From positions 310,001-374,000 of the forward strand of contig CAVQEH010000006.1 of the NCBI GenBank assembly GCA_963711455.1: a stretch of 64,000 nucleotides of DNA. The letters run 5' to 3'. The notes below the pieces were generated by a model. That model saw only the letters and a program-made list of their open reading frames with translations, was not told where the DNA came from and searched no databases. This document shows, in pieces, positions 28,750-36,545 of the stretch; position 1 is the first letter of the stretch; each line of letters begins with the position of its first letter. The stretch comes from DATFVA01 sp963711455. Its GTDB lineage: Bacteria > Bacteroidota > Ignavibacteria > Ignavibacteriales > Ignavibacteriaceae. The translations under genes were made by a program, and so were the position numbers.

Positions 28750-29481
28750 TCATTTAAATAGTTCAGTTCTTTTCACTAAAGATCAGCGCTTCTATTCTAA
28801 TGTATAACCAGGAGGCATGCAATTATTATTAAATGGGAAGCCGCAGGAAGTTAAGAACAATTAGAGTGGAAGTAGAGCGCAATTAAAACCAATTAAAGCC
28901 TGATAAAAATAAAAGAAAAATGAGTTTTGATCATTATCAGTTAAAACCTGCCTGCCCGCTTTCAGCGAGGTAATCCGTCAATCCGTCAATCCGATAATTC
29001 GTTAATCCCGGGTATATGAGAAGTACGAGAGCAGTACGAGAGGAGTACGACTCAGATATGGAAAAATGATAATTTGAAAATGGATTAAAAATAAACTTTT
29101 AATAGCTGCTTAATTTTCCGTGGTGCGACAATTAGTCACGTAAATAATATCAGGTCCGGAAAATTCCGTCATTATGGTTAAAAAAATATAAGTAGAAAAT
29201 CCTATAAGCGGCTTTAAAGCGGCTTTTGTTCGGCAAGCCAGCGTGTTTAGAGCGGCTTTACACCCGGGATAGCTGGTGTTTTTATGAATTTTACCGCTTT
29301 CACCGTGGTAAACCACCAGGCAGGTTGCCAGTTAGAAAGGATTATATTAATTTAGCGTACGGTATAAACTAAGACTGTGCAGGGAGATGTTTAAGTTTAG
29401 CTTCTGTAAGGGACACGCAGAGAAACTGCAGTGAGTTTATTTGGCATTTAAGATTAAAAAATATTTATACCTATGTAAGCA
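28750..29481. other. Long non-coding stretch upstream of the integron integrase
   Basis: No convincing gene. It contains tandem AATCCGTC copies (near 28973-28990), three copies of AGTACGAGAG/AGTACGA (29021-29055) and three copies of AGCGGCTTT (29202-29250). It also holds a 30-base segment (28944-28973) that recurs at 42329-42358, at the other end of the cassette array. It probably holds the integrase promoter, but no clear -35/-10 pair or LexA box was identified. Confidence 0.5.
28944..28973. repeat. Repeat shared with the far end of the array (copy 1)
   Basis: AAACCTGCCTGCCCGCTTTC followed by AGCGAGGTAA matches positions 42329-42358 exactly. It is an interspersed GC-rich repeat that stands out from the AT-rich background. 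Confidence 0.75.
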
Positions 29482-30378
29482 ATGGAAGAGAATAAAAAGC
29501 CAAAGCTGCTGGAGCAGGTAAAAGTAGTGATGCGTGCAAGCCATTATAGTATAAAAACCGAAGAAGCATACACAAACTGGATAAAGCGGTTTGTACTTTT
29601 CCATAATAAGCGGCATCCAAAAGATATGGGTGCTGAAGAGATAAAAGCATTCATCAATAATCTGGCAATAAATAACCATGTCTCAAGTGCCACACAGAAT
29701 CAGGCTCTTCAAGGAATACTTTTTCTATATAAAAATATTTTAAATAAAGATGTCGGGTGGATTGAAAATATAAAAAGATCATCAAGAATTAAACATTTGC
29801 CAGTTGTCCTGTCAAAAAAAGAAGTGGAAAAAGTATTTAACTATCTTGATGGCACAAATAAAATAATTGTTTCATTGCTTTATGGAAGTGGGTTAAGATT
29901 AGCCGAAGCATTAAAACTAAGGATAAAAGATATTGATTTCGATTATAAACAGATATTAGTGAGAGATGGTAAGGGTGAGAAAGATCGCCACACAATTCTT
30001 CCTGACTCAGTTATTCCTGTGTTTAAGCAACACTTAAACCGGGTTTATTTAAAACACAAAGAAGATTTGAAGAATGGAAAAGGTGAAACAATTCTTCCTT
30101 ATGCATTGAAAAAGAAATATCCAAATGCCGGAAAAGAATTTGGGTGGCAATATGCATTTCCTGCGGATAAATTTATTAAGGATAAAGAAAGCGATTTAAT
30201 TTTCAGATGGCATATTAATGAGAGTACAATACAAAGGGCAGTAAAGGAAGCTGTTAAAAAAGCCGGATTACCTAAGTCAGCAAGCCCTCATACTTTCAGA
30301 CACTCTTTCGCAACTCATTTGCTTGAAAACGGATATGATATCAGAACTATACAAGAATTGCTTGGACATAATTCTATT

Positions 30379-30658
30379 CATCCCGTGAGATATTAAATAT
30401 GAATTATTTTTATACATATGTTCTTCAATCAAGTAAAGACTTAAATTTCTATGTAGGTTATACAAATAATTTGAATAAAAGAATAGAAGATTATAATAAA
30501 GGTAAGGTCACTTCAACGAAAAATAGAGCGCCTTTAAAATTGATTTATTGGGAAGGTTGTTTAAATCAACAGGATGCCACACACAGAGAAAAATATTTGA
30601 AGACTGCCTGGGGTAAAAGATATATTAAGCATAGAATTAAAAACTATCTCACGGGATA
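30379..30658 (+). mobile_element. 280-bp GIY-YIG mini-element with 12-bp inverted repeats
   Basis: Net insertion between the Ile and Lys codons of the integrase. Perfect inverted repeats, ATCCCGTGAGAT at 30380-30391 and ATCTCACGGGAT at 30646-30657, lie one base from each edge. No target-site duplication can be identified. One gene fills the unit: its start is 8 bases inside the left repeat and its stop overlaps the right repeat. There is no transposase. Confidence 0.85.
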
Positions 30659-30659
30659 A
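30399..30659 (+). CDS. GIY-YIG nuclease (UPF0213-like)
   Basis: 86 residues, the minimal single-domain GIY-YIG size. Motifs: YTYVLQSS and FYVGYTNNLNKRIEDYN (GIY...YVG with the catalytic Arg), then WEGCLNQQDATHREKYLKT with the metal-binding Glu, and KRYIKHRIKNYL at the end. The family includes homing-type endonucleases and repair-like nucleases. Here the gene is bounded by inverted repeats inside the integrase, which fits a homing or transposon-like role. No DNA-binding extension is present, so target choice must come from the core or from a partner. Confidence 0.85.
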   Translation: MNYFYTYVLQSSKDLNFYVGYTNNLNKRIEDYNKGKVTSTKNRAPLKLIYWEGCLNQQDATHREKYLKTAWGKRYIKHRIKNYLTG

Positions 30660-30724
30660 AAACCACAATGATTTATACCCATGTTCTAAACAGAGGACTA
30701 GGCGTTCGAAGTCCGTTAGACTGA

Positions 30725-30847
30725 AATTGTTTAGGATGATAGATATGCACAAACTATTTTTAAATATTGAGATTTTAAGCAATTTGGAAAACAATTGGAA
30801 CGTAGATATGCAACTGCACGCATATCTACGTTCTTTAACTAATAATT
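30725..30847. other. Junction between integrase and first cassette, putative attI region with hairpin
   Basis: This is where attI would lie. It holds a perfect 14-bp inverted repeat, GAACGTAGATATGC (30798-30811) and GCATATCTACGTTC (30820-30833), with an 8-base loop, 14 bases before the first cassette ATG. No GTTRRRY box is clearly identifiable, so the attI call is by position only. The hairpin may instead act in the leader of the cassette gene. Confidence 0.45.
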
Positions 30848-31423
30848 ATGTGCAGTATAAGTAGTAGTTATATTGCTAAAATTATGAAAACAGTTTTGGG
30901 AAGTCCACATTCGATAATTTGGACATATTTTAATCTTTTAAGGAATTTATCTTATCAAACTGATAAAATAAAAAATGTAAAAGAAAAAAGAGAAAACAAT
31001 TTATTAGTGATATTAATGGCTGTTACAACTGTAGAAACTTTTTATAATATTTATTTTAGCATACTAGTTTCCAATCCTAACTATTTAGAATATAAAGAAA
31101 GGATTTTAGGCGATATTAAAAACTCTAAATATCCATTCGAAAAAAAATTAAAAGAATGGCCGATTTTATTATTCAAAAAAAACATTGAATTTGGAAAAGG
31201 GATTGGTCAAAAGTTTGCAAAGCTTAAAGAAATCAGAAATAAATTATTGCACTTTCTACCTGATTACAAATCTATAGAAATTACAAATTTAAAAATCGAA
31301 TCAGTTTTAGATATTTCGGTTTATGAAGATTTAGACAAATTCGATGCTACAAATTGTCCAAAAGAAAAAATCGGTCATCAAATTCATATATGGTTCGGAG
31401 ATTTATCAAAATTAAAAAAATAA
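30848..31423 (+). CDS. HEPN-like protein, cassette 1
   Basis: 191 residues, mostly helical. The motif KEIRNKLLHFLPD carries the RX4H signature (Arg-Asn-Lys-Leu-Leu-His) of HEPN ribonucleases. No antitoxin-like partner is seen in the same cassette. ATG at 30884 (MKTVLG) is an alternative start. HEPN proteins act in toxin-antitoxin and abortive-infection systems, but the fold call rests on one motif and a helical pattern. Confidence 0.6.
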   Translation: MCSISSSYIAKIMKTVLGSPHSIIWTYFNLLRNLSYQTDKIKNVKEKRENNLLVILMAVTTVETFYNIYFSILVSNPNYLEYKERILGDIKNSKYPFEKKLKEWPILLFKKNIEFGKGIGQKFAKLKEIRNKLLHFLPDYKSIEITNLKIESVLDISVYEDLDKFDATNCPKEKIGHQIHIWFGDLSKLKK

Positions 31424-31430
31424 AAAAGCA

Positions 31431-31655
31431 ATATAACAAGCTGCTCAAGCCGACAGCGTATTCGCTCTCGGCAATTTATAATTTTTATAGTTGGTCTTTA
31501 CGTTTTGGCTAACTTGTTCAACGTAGTCGTTCTAATTAATAAACTTGCAAACTGTACTTACAAGAAAGTTAAGCACAGTTTGCTAAATCTTCGGCATTAA
31601 CTTTTTAAACGGCATTGTTGTTTTGGGCTGCGGCTTAGCAGCAACGCCGTTAGGC
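31431..31655 (+). other. attC site 1 (225 bp)
   Basis: Begins ATATAAC at 31431 and ends GTTAGGC at 31649-31655. The left arm AAGCTGCTCAAGCCGACAGC pairs approximately with the right arm GGCTGCGGCTTAGCAGC. The interior carries the shared core: CTAATTAATAAACTTGCAA, then CACAGTTTGC, then CGGCATTGTTG. The core includes its own stem (GCAAACTGT versus ACAGTTTGC). Confidence 0.8.
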
Positions 31656-31683
31656 AGTAAGATTTTAGGAGTAATCAAAGACG

Positions 31684-32082
31684 ATGCAAGAATCAAAAAA
31701 TAATTTTGATAAAAACATTTTCTTTCAATTGACAACAGAACAAAAGAAATACATTTATGATGAAGAAAAGCGACGCATTGAGCAATCTGCTCCTATTTTA
31801 TCAAAACAAACTAAAGCTTATATAGTTTTTTATCTTTTGGGTTGCGTATTGTTATACTTTGGAATTGCTCAGTCATTTATCGAATTCATAGGTACTGGTA
31901 AATGGAAATATCAACCTGAAACGAACATTTTTGAAACACTTTTAAATTCTATAATTGAGCTTATTCGTCCATTCTTGGCTGCACTTTTCGTTACTTGGCC
32001 AATTTTAATTATTTACGGTCTTTGGGCTTGGGGAGATGAGATATTAAAGAGCCTAAAGAAGTTTTTATCACATAATAAATGA
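31684..32082 (+). CDS. Two-helix membrane protein, cassette 2 gene 1
   Basis: 132 residues. The N-terminus is polar, with membrane segments at about 43-65 (IVFYLLGCVLLYFGIAQSFI) and 95-120 (FLAALFVTWPILIIYGLWAW), and a basic tail. It starts 28 bases after attC1 and is followed 32 bases later by a HEPN-like gene, so the pair forms a two-gene cassette. Function is unknown; a membrane partner of the HEPN protein is possible. Confidence 0.65.
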   Translation: MQESKNNFDKNIFFQLTTEQKKYIYDEEKRRIEQSAPILSKQTKAYIVFYLLGCVLLYFGIAQSFIEFIGTGKWKYQPETNIFETLLNSIIELIRPFLAALFVTWPILIIYGLWAWGDEILKSLKKFLSHNK

Positions 32083-32114
32083 CAAGGCTTTGAATTTTTG
32101 AGGTTAAAATAATT

Positions 32115-32819
32115 ATGATTCAATTACTAAGTGAAATAAATGAATTAATTTCAGACTCAATAGATAAGCATTATTATTTTGATGAAATGATTAGCATTAT
32201 AGAAAATTCTATTGAAGAGAAAATAAAAGAGAATGTCACACCGCTTGATGAAGAATTAAATAAAATATCGATTCTTTTAAACAATACTCGGTTAAGTTCA
32301 AAAGAAAAACTATTAACTAATATTGAGAAAAGAATATTTTCAGATAAAAAAACAAAATTTATAAATTGGCGCTATTCAATATGGAGCGCACTACTAATTA
32401 AATCTTATGGTGAATTTGAAAATCAATTTTATCAGCTAAGTAATTTTGTACGGATAAGAAAAAAAGTCTCCTTATTACAATCTGATTTAAGAGACAAAGG
32501 AATTGAACGTTCAATGAAATATCTAAAATTAGTTGCAAGCATACCTTTATCATTAGAAGAGAGTGAGGAGAAAGAATATAAATTACTTAACAATATTAGA
32601 AATATTTTAGTACATAATGATAGCGTTTTAAAAAGAAATTTAATTGGTGATTATATTGATACAAATTTAGCAAAGTATATAAATAATATTCCCTCGTTAA
32701 GCATTAATAATAATCATCAAGTTCTTATTGAGAAAGATTATGTAAAATATGCATATAATCTACTATACAATATGTTCTTACGTACTTGTGAAGATGTTAA
32801 TGAAAATCTTCAATGCTAA
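32115..32819 (+). CDS. HEPN-like protein, cassette 2 gene 2
   Basis: 234 residues, helical. The RX4H motif appears in NNIRNILVHNDS (Arg-Asn-Ile-Leu-Val-His), as in MAE_28990-type HEPN proteins. The N-terminal 90 residues are charged helix. It ends 6 bases before attC2. Toxin-like RNase activity is plausible from the motif but not proved. Confidence 0.62.
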   Translation: MIQLLSEINELISDSIDKHYYFDEMISIIENSIEEKIKENVTPLDEELNKISILLNNTRLSSKEKLLTNIEKRIFSDKKTKFINWRYSIWSALLIKSYGEFENQFYQLSNFVRIRKKVSLLQSDLRDKGIERSMKYLKLVASIPLSLEESEEKEYKLLNNIRNILVHNDSVLKRNLIGDYIDTNLAKYINNIPSLSINNNHQVLIEKDYVKYAYNLLYNMFLRTCEDVNENLQC

Positions 32820-32825
32820 ATTACT

Positions 32826-33011
32826 GCCTAACCCGCGGCTCAAGGCGACAGCGATTTTGTCCTTGGCATTTTTAGGTTTTTAAGTTTATCGTTCCGTTTT
32901 AAGTTTCTTGTTCAACGTTGTTCTGCTATGAAAGTTTTTTTAATTATAAAATTTACTAATTAAACCGGCGTTGCAGTTCTGGGCTGCGCCTTAGCCGCAA
33001 CATCGTTAGCC
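32826..33011 (+). other. attC site 2 (186 bp)
   Basis: Begins GCCTAAC (32826-32832) and ends GTTAGCC (33005-33011). The arms CCGCGGCTCAAGGCGACAGC and GGGCTGCGCCTTAGCCGC are complementary in outline. The core is shorter and more diverged than in sites 1, 3, 6 and 8, but TTCTTGTTCAACGTTG remains. Confidence 0.82.
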
Positions 33012-33037
33012 ATTTTTATTAGAAGGAGAAATATTAA

Positions 33038-33517
33038 GTGGATAAAACTGATTTTTTGGAAAAGGAACTATCAAGATTGTTATCGTGGATTAAATCGGCA
33101 GATAGTAGGTTAACTTTAATTTTACCGTTGACAACAGCAATGCTTGGTACTTTAGCAGTATTAGTTCCGAAAATTTCAAACTGGTCTATTGCCTCAGCAA
33201 TATTCACGTCTTTTGCTGTGTTTTTTCTTTTATTGAGTCTTATATTTTCAGCCTATGCTTCATTTCCAAGAACAACCGGCCCCAAAGGTTCACTGATTTA
33301 TTTTTCTGGAATTAATTCTCACGATCTTACTCAATACTCAATTTCAATAAAAGAATATGATACTGAAAAGTATATAAACGACTTAGTCAATCAATGCCAT
33401 ATTAATGCAAAAATTGCCGAAATAAAATTCAAATGGATACAGCGATCAATGATCTGTCTTTTTATTTCTGCTATTCCTTGGGCTTTATCTATTTTTATTC
33501 TTTATAGTGAGAGATAA
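33038..33517 (+). CDS. pycTM: Pycsar-like transmembrane effector (PycTM/DUF5706-like), cassette 3 gene 1
   Basis: 159 residues. The N-terminal amphipathic stretch LSRLLSWIKSADSRL is followed by membrane helices at about 26-45 (LILPLTTAMLGTLAVLV) and 48-75, and a third at 137-156 (ICLFISAIPWALSIFILY). The loop between helices two and three carries SGINSHDL. The AD-x-(R/K) entry motif and the three-helix layout match the Pycsar effector fold, which damages the membrane on sensing a cyclic pyrimidine signal. It is followed 3 bases later by a nucleotide cyclase. The name is tentative until a profile search is done. Confidence 0.72.
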   Translation: MDKTDFLEKELSRLLSWIKSADSRLTLILPLTTAMLGTLAVLVPKISNWSIASAIFTSFAVFFLLLSLIFSAYASFPRTTGPKGSLIYFSGINSHDLTQYSISIKEYDTEKYINDLVNQCHINAKIAEIKFKWIQRSMICLFISAIPWALSIFILYSER

Positions 33518-33520
33518 GTT

Positions 33521-34234
33521 ATGGCATCAAGCGAAGATATTGGTAAAGAAGTTCAAAATATAATTGATACTCAATGGGCATTGCGAAAAGGACAGAAAGT
33601 TCCATCCACGGAAGATGTTGCTTTAAGTGGTGGAGCTGTTGAGCTAGATGCAACATTTTTATATGCTGATTTAGCAAATTCATCAAAAATGGCAAAAGAA
33701 TTTGACCGTAGAGTTACTTCAAAGATTATCAAAGCATTTCTAGCTACAACTGCACGCGTTATTCGTTCATTAGAAGGAGAAATTGTGAGTTTTGATGGTG
33801 ATCGAATAATGGGAGTTTTCATTGGAGATTCACAAAATTCAAATGCAGCAAAATGCGCACTTCAAATTAAATATGTCGTTCATAATATCATCAGATTAAA
33901 ATTTGAAGAAAAATATGAAAGCGTTAAAGATGCTTCTTTCAAGATTGATTACGGTGTTGGAGTTGATAGTGGAACTGTTCTTGCTGTTCGTGGTGGTGCA
34001 AGGGGCGCAAATGATCTTATCTGGATTGGTAGAGCACCAAATTTAGCTGCAAAGCTAAGTGATTTAAGAGAAGCGCCATACCAATCAATCATTACGTCCT
34101 CAGTATATAATAGATTAAATGAATCTTCAAAATATGGTGGCGATCCTCGTCAAGATATGTGGGAAAAAAGAAATTGGAATTTTTTAGGTGATGATATCAC
34201 TGTATATAGGTCAAGTTTTTGGTGGAAACCTTAA
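33521..34234 (+). CDS. pycC: Class III-type nucleotide cyclase (Pycsar PycC-like), cassette 3 gene 2
   Basis: 237 residues with a single cyclase domain and no sensor. Metal-binding acidic residues are Asp50 (DATFLYADLANSSK) and Asp94 (VSFDGDRIMGVFIGD). The substrate and dimer region reads ARGANDLIWIGRAPNLAAKL. Stand-alone cyclases with this ADL(A)NSS/GRAPNLAAKL form, coupled to a small membrane effector, define Pycsar, which makes cCMP or cUMP on phage infection. The nucleotide used here is not determinable by reading. Both genes sit in one cassette between attC2 and attC3. Confidence 0.78.
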   Translation: MASSEDIGKEVQNIIDTQWALRKGQKVPSTEDVALSGGAVELDATFLYADLANSSKMAKEFDRRVTSKIIKAFLATTARVIRSLEGEIVSFDGDRIMGVFIGDSQNSNAAKCALQIKYVVHNIIRLKFEEKYESVKDASFKIDYGVGVDSGTVLAVRGGARGANDLIWIGRAPNLAAKLSDLREAPYQSIITSSVYNRLNESSKYGGDPRQDMWEKRNWNFLGDDITVYRSSFWWKP

Positions 34235-34236
34235 AT

Positions 34237-34480
34237 GGCTAACAAGCAAATCAACCGGACGCCGTTTTCAAAGCAGCATTGGGGTGGTTTTTGGCTTTAG
34301 TAATAAATGTAAGGTTGCTGTTCAACAGTAACGTATTAAACTAAATTGTAGCAAACAACGCTTGCAAATAAAGATAAGCATTGTTTGCATAAACTTTGGC
34401 GTAGTTTGTAAATGCGGCATTCCTGTGTTGGGGCGCCTACCTATCGGTAGGTAAACCGGTTATTTGCAACACCGTTAGGC
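34237..34480 (+). other. attC site 3 (244 bp)
   Basis: Begins GGCTAAC (34237-34243), overlapping the end of the cyclase cassette, and ends GTTAGGC (34474-34480). It has the shared core (GCTTGCAAATA, AAGCATTGTTTGC, ATGCGGCATTCCTGTG) and a short palindrome, CCTACCTATCGGTAGGTA (34436-34453), in its right arm. Confidence 0.82.
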
Positions 34481-34488
34481 ATAAGAAT

Positions 34489-35328
34489 ATGAAACAGTAT
34501 TTTATAATCATTTTGTCATTGTTGTTTTTTCAAATTTTAGCTGCACAACAAATCCCGCCGGTTCCTTCGAGTTACCTGGCTCAAGGAGGAGAATATTTAG
34601 CGGAAATATTCCCAGCAAAATCAAGATTGCAAATAAATTCAAATGCGATTTGTTATTTCTATAAAGTTAAACATCTTTATACATATGAAGACTATGACGC
34701 AACTGATAGATTTCAGTTGATTTGGCAAAATAGCTTAGTTTATGAAGATTCACCTTACGAAGCTATTATTTCAAGAAATGGTTACTTAATTACTTTTGAT
34801 GATTATCGGCATTTGGGAAGTGATCACTCATTAGTCATTTACAATTTAGAAGGTAATTTGATAAAAGATTTTAAGTTGGAAGAGTTAATCCCTCACGAGG
34901 AGATTAATAAATATATATATGATTTTAAGAAATACGAATTAATAATAAATAAAGATAATAGAGTAAATAGTAATGATACGCTTGATGTTAAATCGGGATT
35001 GGATACTGCACTTGAAGATATAAATGTTGTCCCAAGCTTTGGTGTTCAAATAAATTGGAGACTAAATGCCAGATATTTTTTTACTAATCCTAATGCTTCA
35101 CAAAATGAAAGGTCTTGGTGGAATCCGACTCACTTATATATATTACTTTCATACGGAAAAGCGATAGAAATCTCATTACAAAATGGGGAAAATAAATATG
35201 GTGAATTATCACAATTCCCTCATTTAGTTAAACTTTTAAAAGAACAATATGTTGATGATGAAGTAAAGATAAATAAAATAAGCATAGAATATTCTTCAGT
35301 TACAGAATTATTAAAATGTTTAAAATAA
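34489..35328 (+). CDS. Exported hypothetical protein, cassette 4
   Basis: 279 residues. The signal peptide is clear (KQYFIIILSLLFFQILAAQQ, cleavage after the AAQ). The body alternates beta strands with acidic turns and has no catalytic motif I recognise. It starts 9 bases after attC3 and ends 6 bases before attC4, so it fills its cassette. Confidence 0.75.
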   Translation: MKQYFIIILSLLFFQILAAQQIPPVPSSYLAQGGEYLAEIFPAKSRLQINSNAICYFYKVKHLYTYEDYDATDRFQLIWQNSLVYEDSPYEAIISRNGYLITFDDYRHLGSDHSLVIYNLEGNLIKDFKLEELIPHEEINKYIYDFKKYELIINKDNRVNSNDTLDVKSGLDTALEDINVVPSFGVQINWRLNARYFFTNPNASQNERSWWNPTHLYILLSYGKAIEISLQNGENKYGELSQFPHLVKLLKEQYVDDEVKINKISIEYSSVTELLKCLK

Positions 35329-35334
35329 TTTTAT

Positions 35335-35651
35335 GCCTAACCCGTGCCTGCTAATGACATCCTATGGAAAAGTGCGTTTTCAGGCTAAAATAGAATCATT
35401 GCCAGATTATGAACTTTTGAAATATTATAGAAAAGATGTCGATATCCTGATGAATAAAGGCGTGCCTTTATTGTTTGCTCAAGCCGACAGCCTATTCGAT
35501 GCTGTCGGTTTAGGATTTTCAAGTTAGGTAAATAAAACTAAGTTACTTTTGAAGTTGTTACTGTTAAGAAAGTTTTTTAATAATTATTGGCGTAGTTAAG
35601 TTAAGCTACAGTGCAGTTATTGGCTGCGGCTTAAAAACAACGCCATTAGTG
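35335..35651 (+). other. attC site 4, enlarged (317 bp)
   Basis: Begins GCCTAAC (35335-35341). About 130 bases of unrelated sequence precede the usual CTCAAGCCGACAGC arm (35479 on). The end box is degenerate (ATTAGTG, 35645-35651). The right arm GGCTGCGGCTTA is conserved. A 64-codon open frame runs through it but starts inside the box and looks accidental. Confidence 0.68.
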
Positions 35652-35691
35652 TGCAAATTAATATATTCTAAAATATCTGTTGGAGAGTTAA

Positions 35692-36288
35692 ATGATTATA
35701 AAATATAAATACAACATTATATTACTCTTATTTGTATTATTTTTTGGCAGGTCAATTTCTGTTGCGCAAGATTCCAAAGTTCCAAATAATCGTATCACTA
35801 CAGTAATTGATTCCTCAGACATTCTATATTTAACAATGAAGCAAGAGTTCACAGCAAATGTGCCTCTTGAATCGGTTTGGGAAGCTTACACTACCAAAAC
35901 CGGATGGGAAAACTGGGCTGTTCCTTTAGCTGAAGTTGACTTTAAGTTAAACGGTACTATCAGAACAAACTATAATAAGGAAGGACAAATTGGTGATAGC
36001 ACTACAATTACAATTAATGTGCTGAATTTTATCCCAAACAAATTAATTACCTTACAAGCTGAAATGAGTAAGCACTTTCCTGATTTTATGCAAAGAGAGG
36101 AAAAAGACTTTTATAACATAATAATCTTTGAAAATGTTGATGAGAATAAAACAAAAGTGATTTCATATGGTTTAGGTTATAAAAATAATGAAAAATATAA
36201 GTCGTTGATGAAGTTTTTCATTTCTGCAAATGAGGAAACAACCATGAATTTGATTAAATATTTAGAGAATGGTGAAACTATAAAGTAG
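35692..36288 (+). CDS. Exported SRPBCC/AHSA1-like protein, cassette 5
   Basis: 198 residues. A hydrophobic N-terminus (IILLLFVLFFGRSISVAQ) acts as signal peptide. The mature part has SRPBCC features: LTMKQEFTANVPLESVWEAY, WENWAVPLAEVDF, then strands and a long C-terminal helix (SLMKFFISANEETTMNLIKYL). These proteins bind hydrophobic ligands; the ligand is unknown. Confidence 0.75.
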   Translation: MIIKYKYNIILLLFVLFFGRSISVAQDSKVPNNRITTVIDSSDILYLTMKQEFTANVPLESVWEAYTTKTGWENWAVPLAEVDFKLNGTIRTNYNKEGQIGDSTTITINVLNFIPNKLITLQAEMSKHFPDFMQREEKDFYNIIIFENVDENKTKVISYGLGYKNNEKYKSLMKFFISANEETTMNLIKYLENGETIK

Positions 36289-36327
36289 TTTAATAAACAT
36301 GATAAAGTGAATATCTGTTAACCTGCA

Positions 36328-36521
36328 ACCTAACCTCTTTAATCCGTCAATGCCGGACAGGTCCGTCAGTAGCCGGATAAATAAGTAAAAAGTCAACATA
36401 GACAAAGAAAAAATAAAAAACGGACTCGATGCAGTAATAAAAAAGTTCTTTATTCATAGAAAGAAAAGCAAAGGAAATCTTTTAAATAACACTGGCGTTT
36501 TAACATAACACGCCGTTATGG
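36328..36521 (+). other. Degenerate attC-like separator (site 5)
   Basis: ACCTAAC at 36328-36334 and GTTATGG at 36515-36521 fit the box pattern, but the shared core is missing. The last 45 bases (36478-36521) contain a short imperfect hairpin, ATAAC...GGCGT...ACGCC...GTTAT, and closely resemble 38931-38978. Confidence 0.45.
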
Positions 36522-36545
36522 CATTAATAACAATAAGTTCAAGTA

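Larger units (their letters stand above)
29482..30724 (+). pseudogene. intI: Integron integrase, interrupted by a GIY-YIG element
   Basis: The 5' part (29482-30378) encodes SAM-like and catalytic domains with SGLRLAEALKLRIKDID (first catalytic Arg), the integron-specific insert KKKYPNAGKEFGWQYAFPA, and HTFRHSFATHLLENG (HxxR). It continues to LLGHNSI. The 3' part resumes at 30659 with KTTMIYTHVLNRGLGVRSPL and stops at 30724. Joined, it reads LLGHNSI-KTTMIYTHV, the normal family sequence. The nucleophilic Tyr of IYTHV lies in the 3' part, so the truncated product (ending HPVRY) lacks it and should be inactive. The gene points toward the array rather than away from it. Confidence 0.93.

Noticed and set aside
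35333..35527. 64-codon frame after cassette 4
   Set aside because: It starts inside the attC box and runs through the attC arm; the sequence shows no family resemblance.
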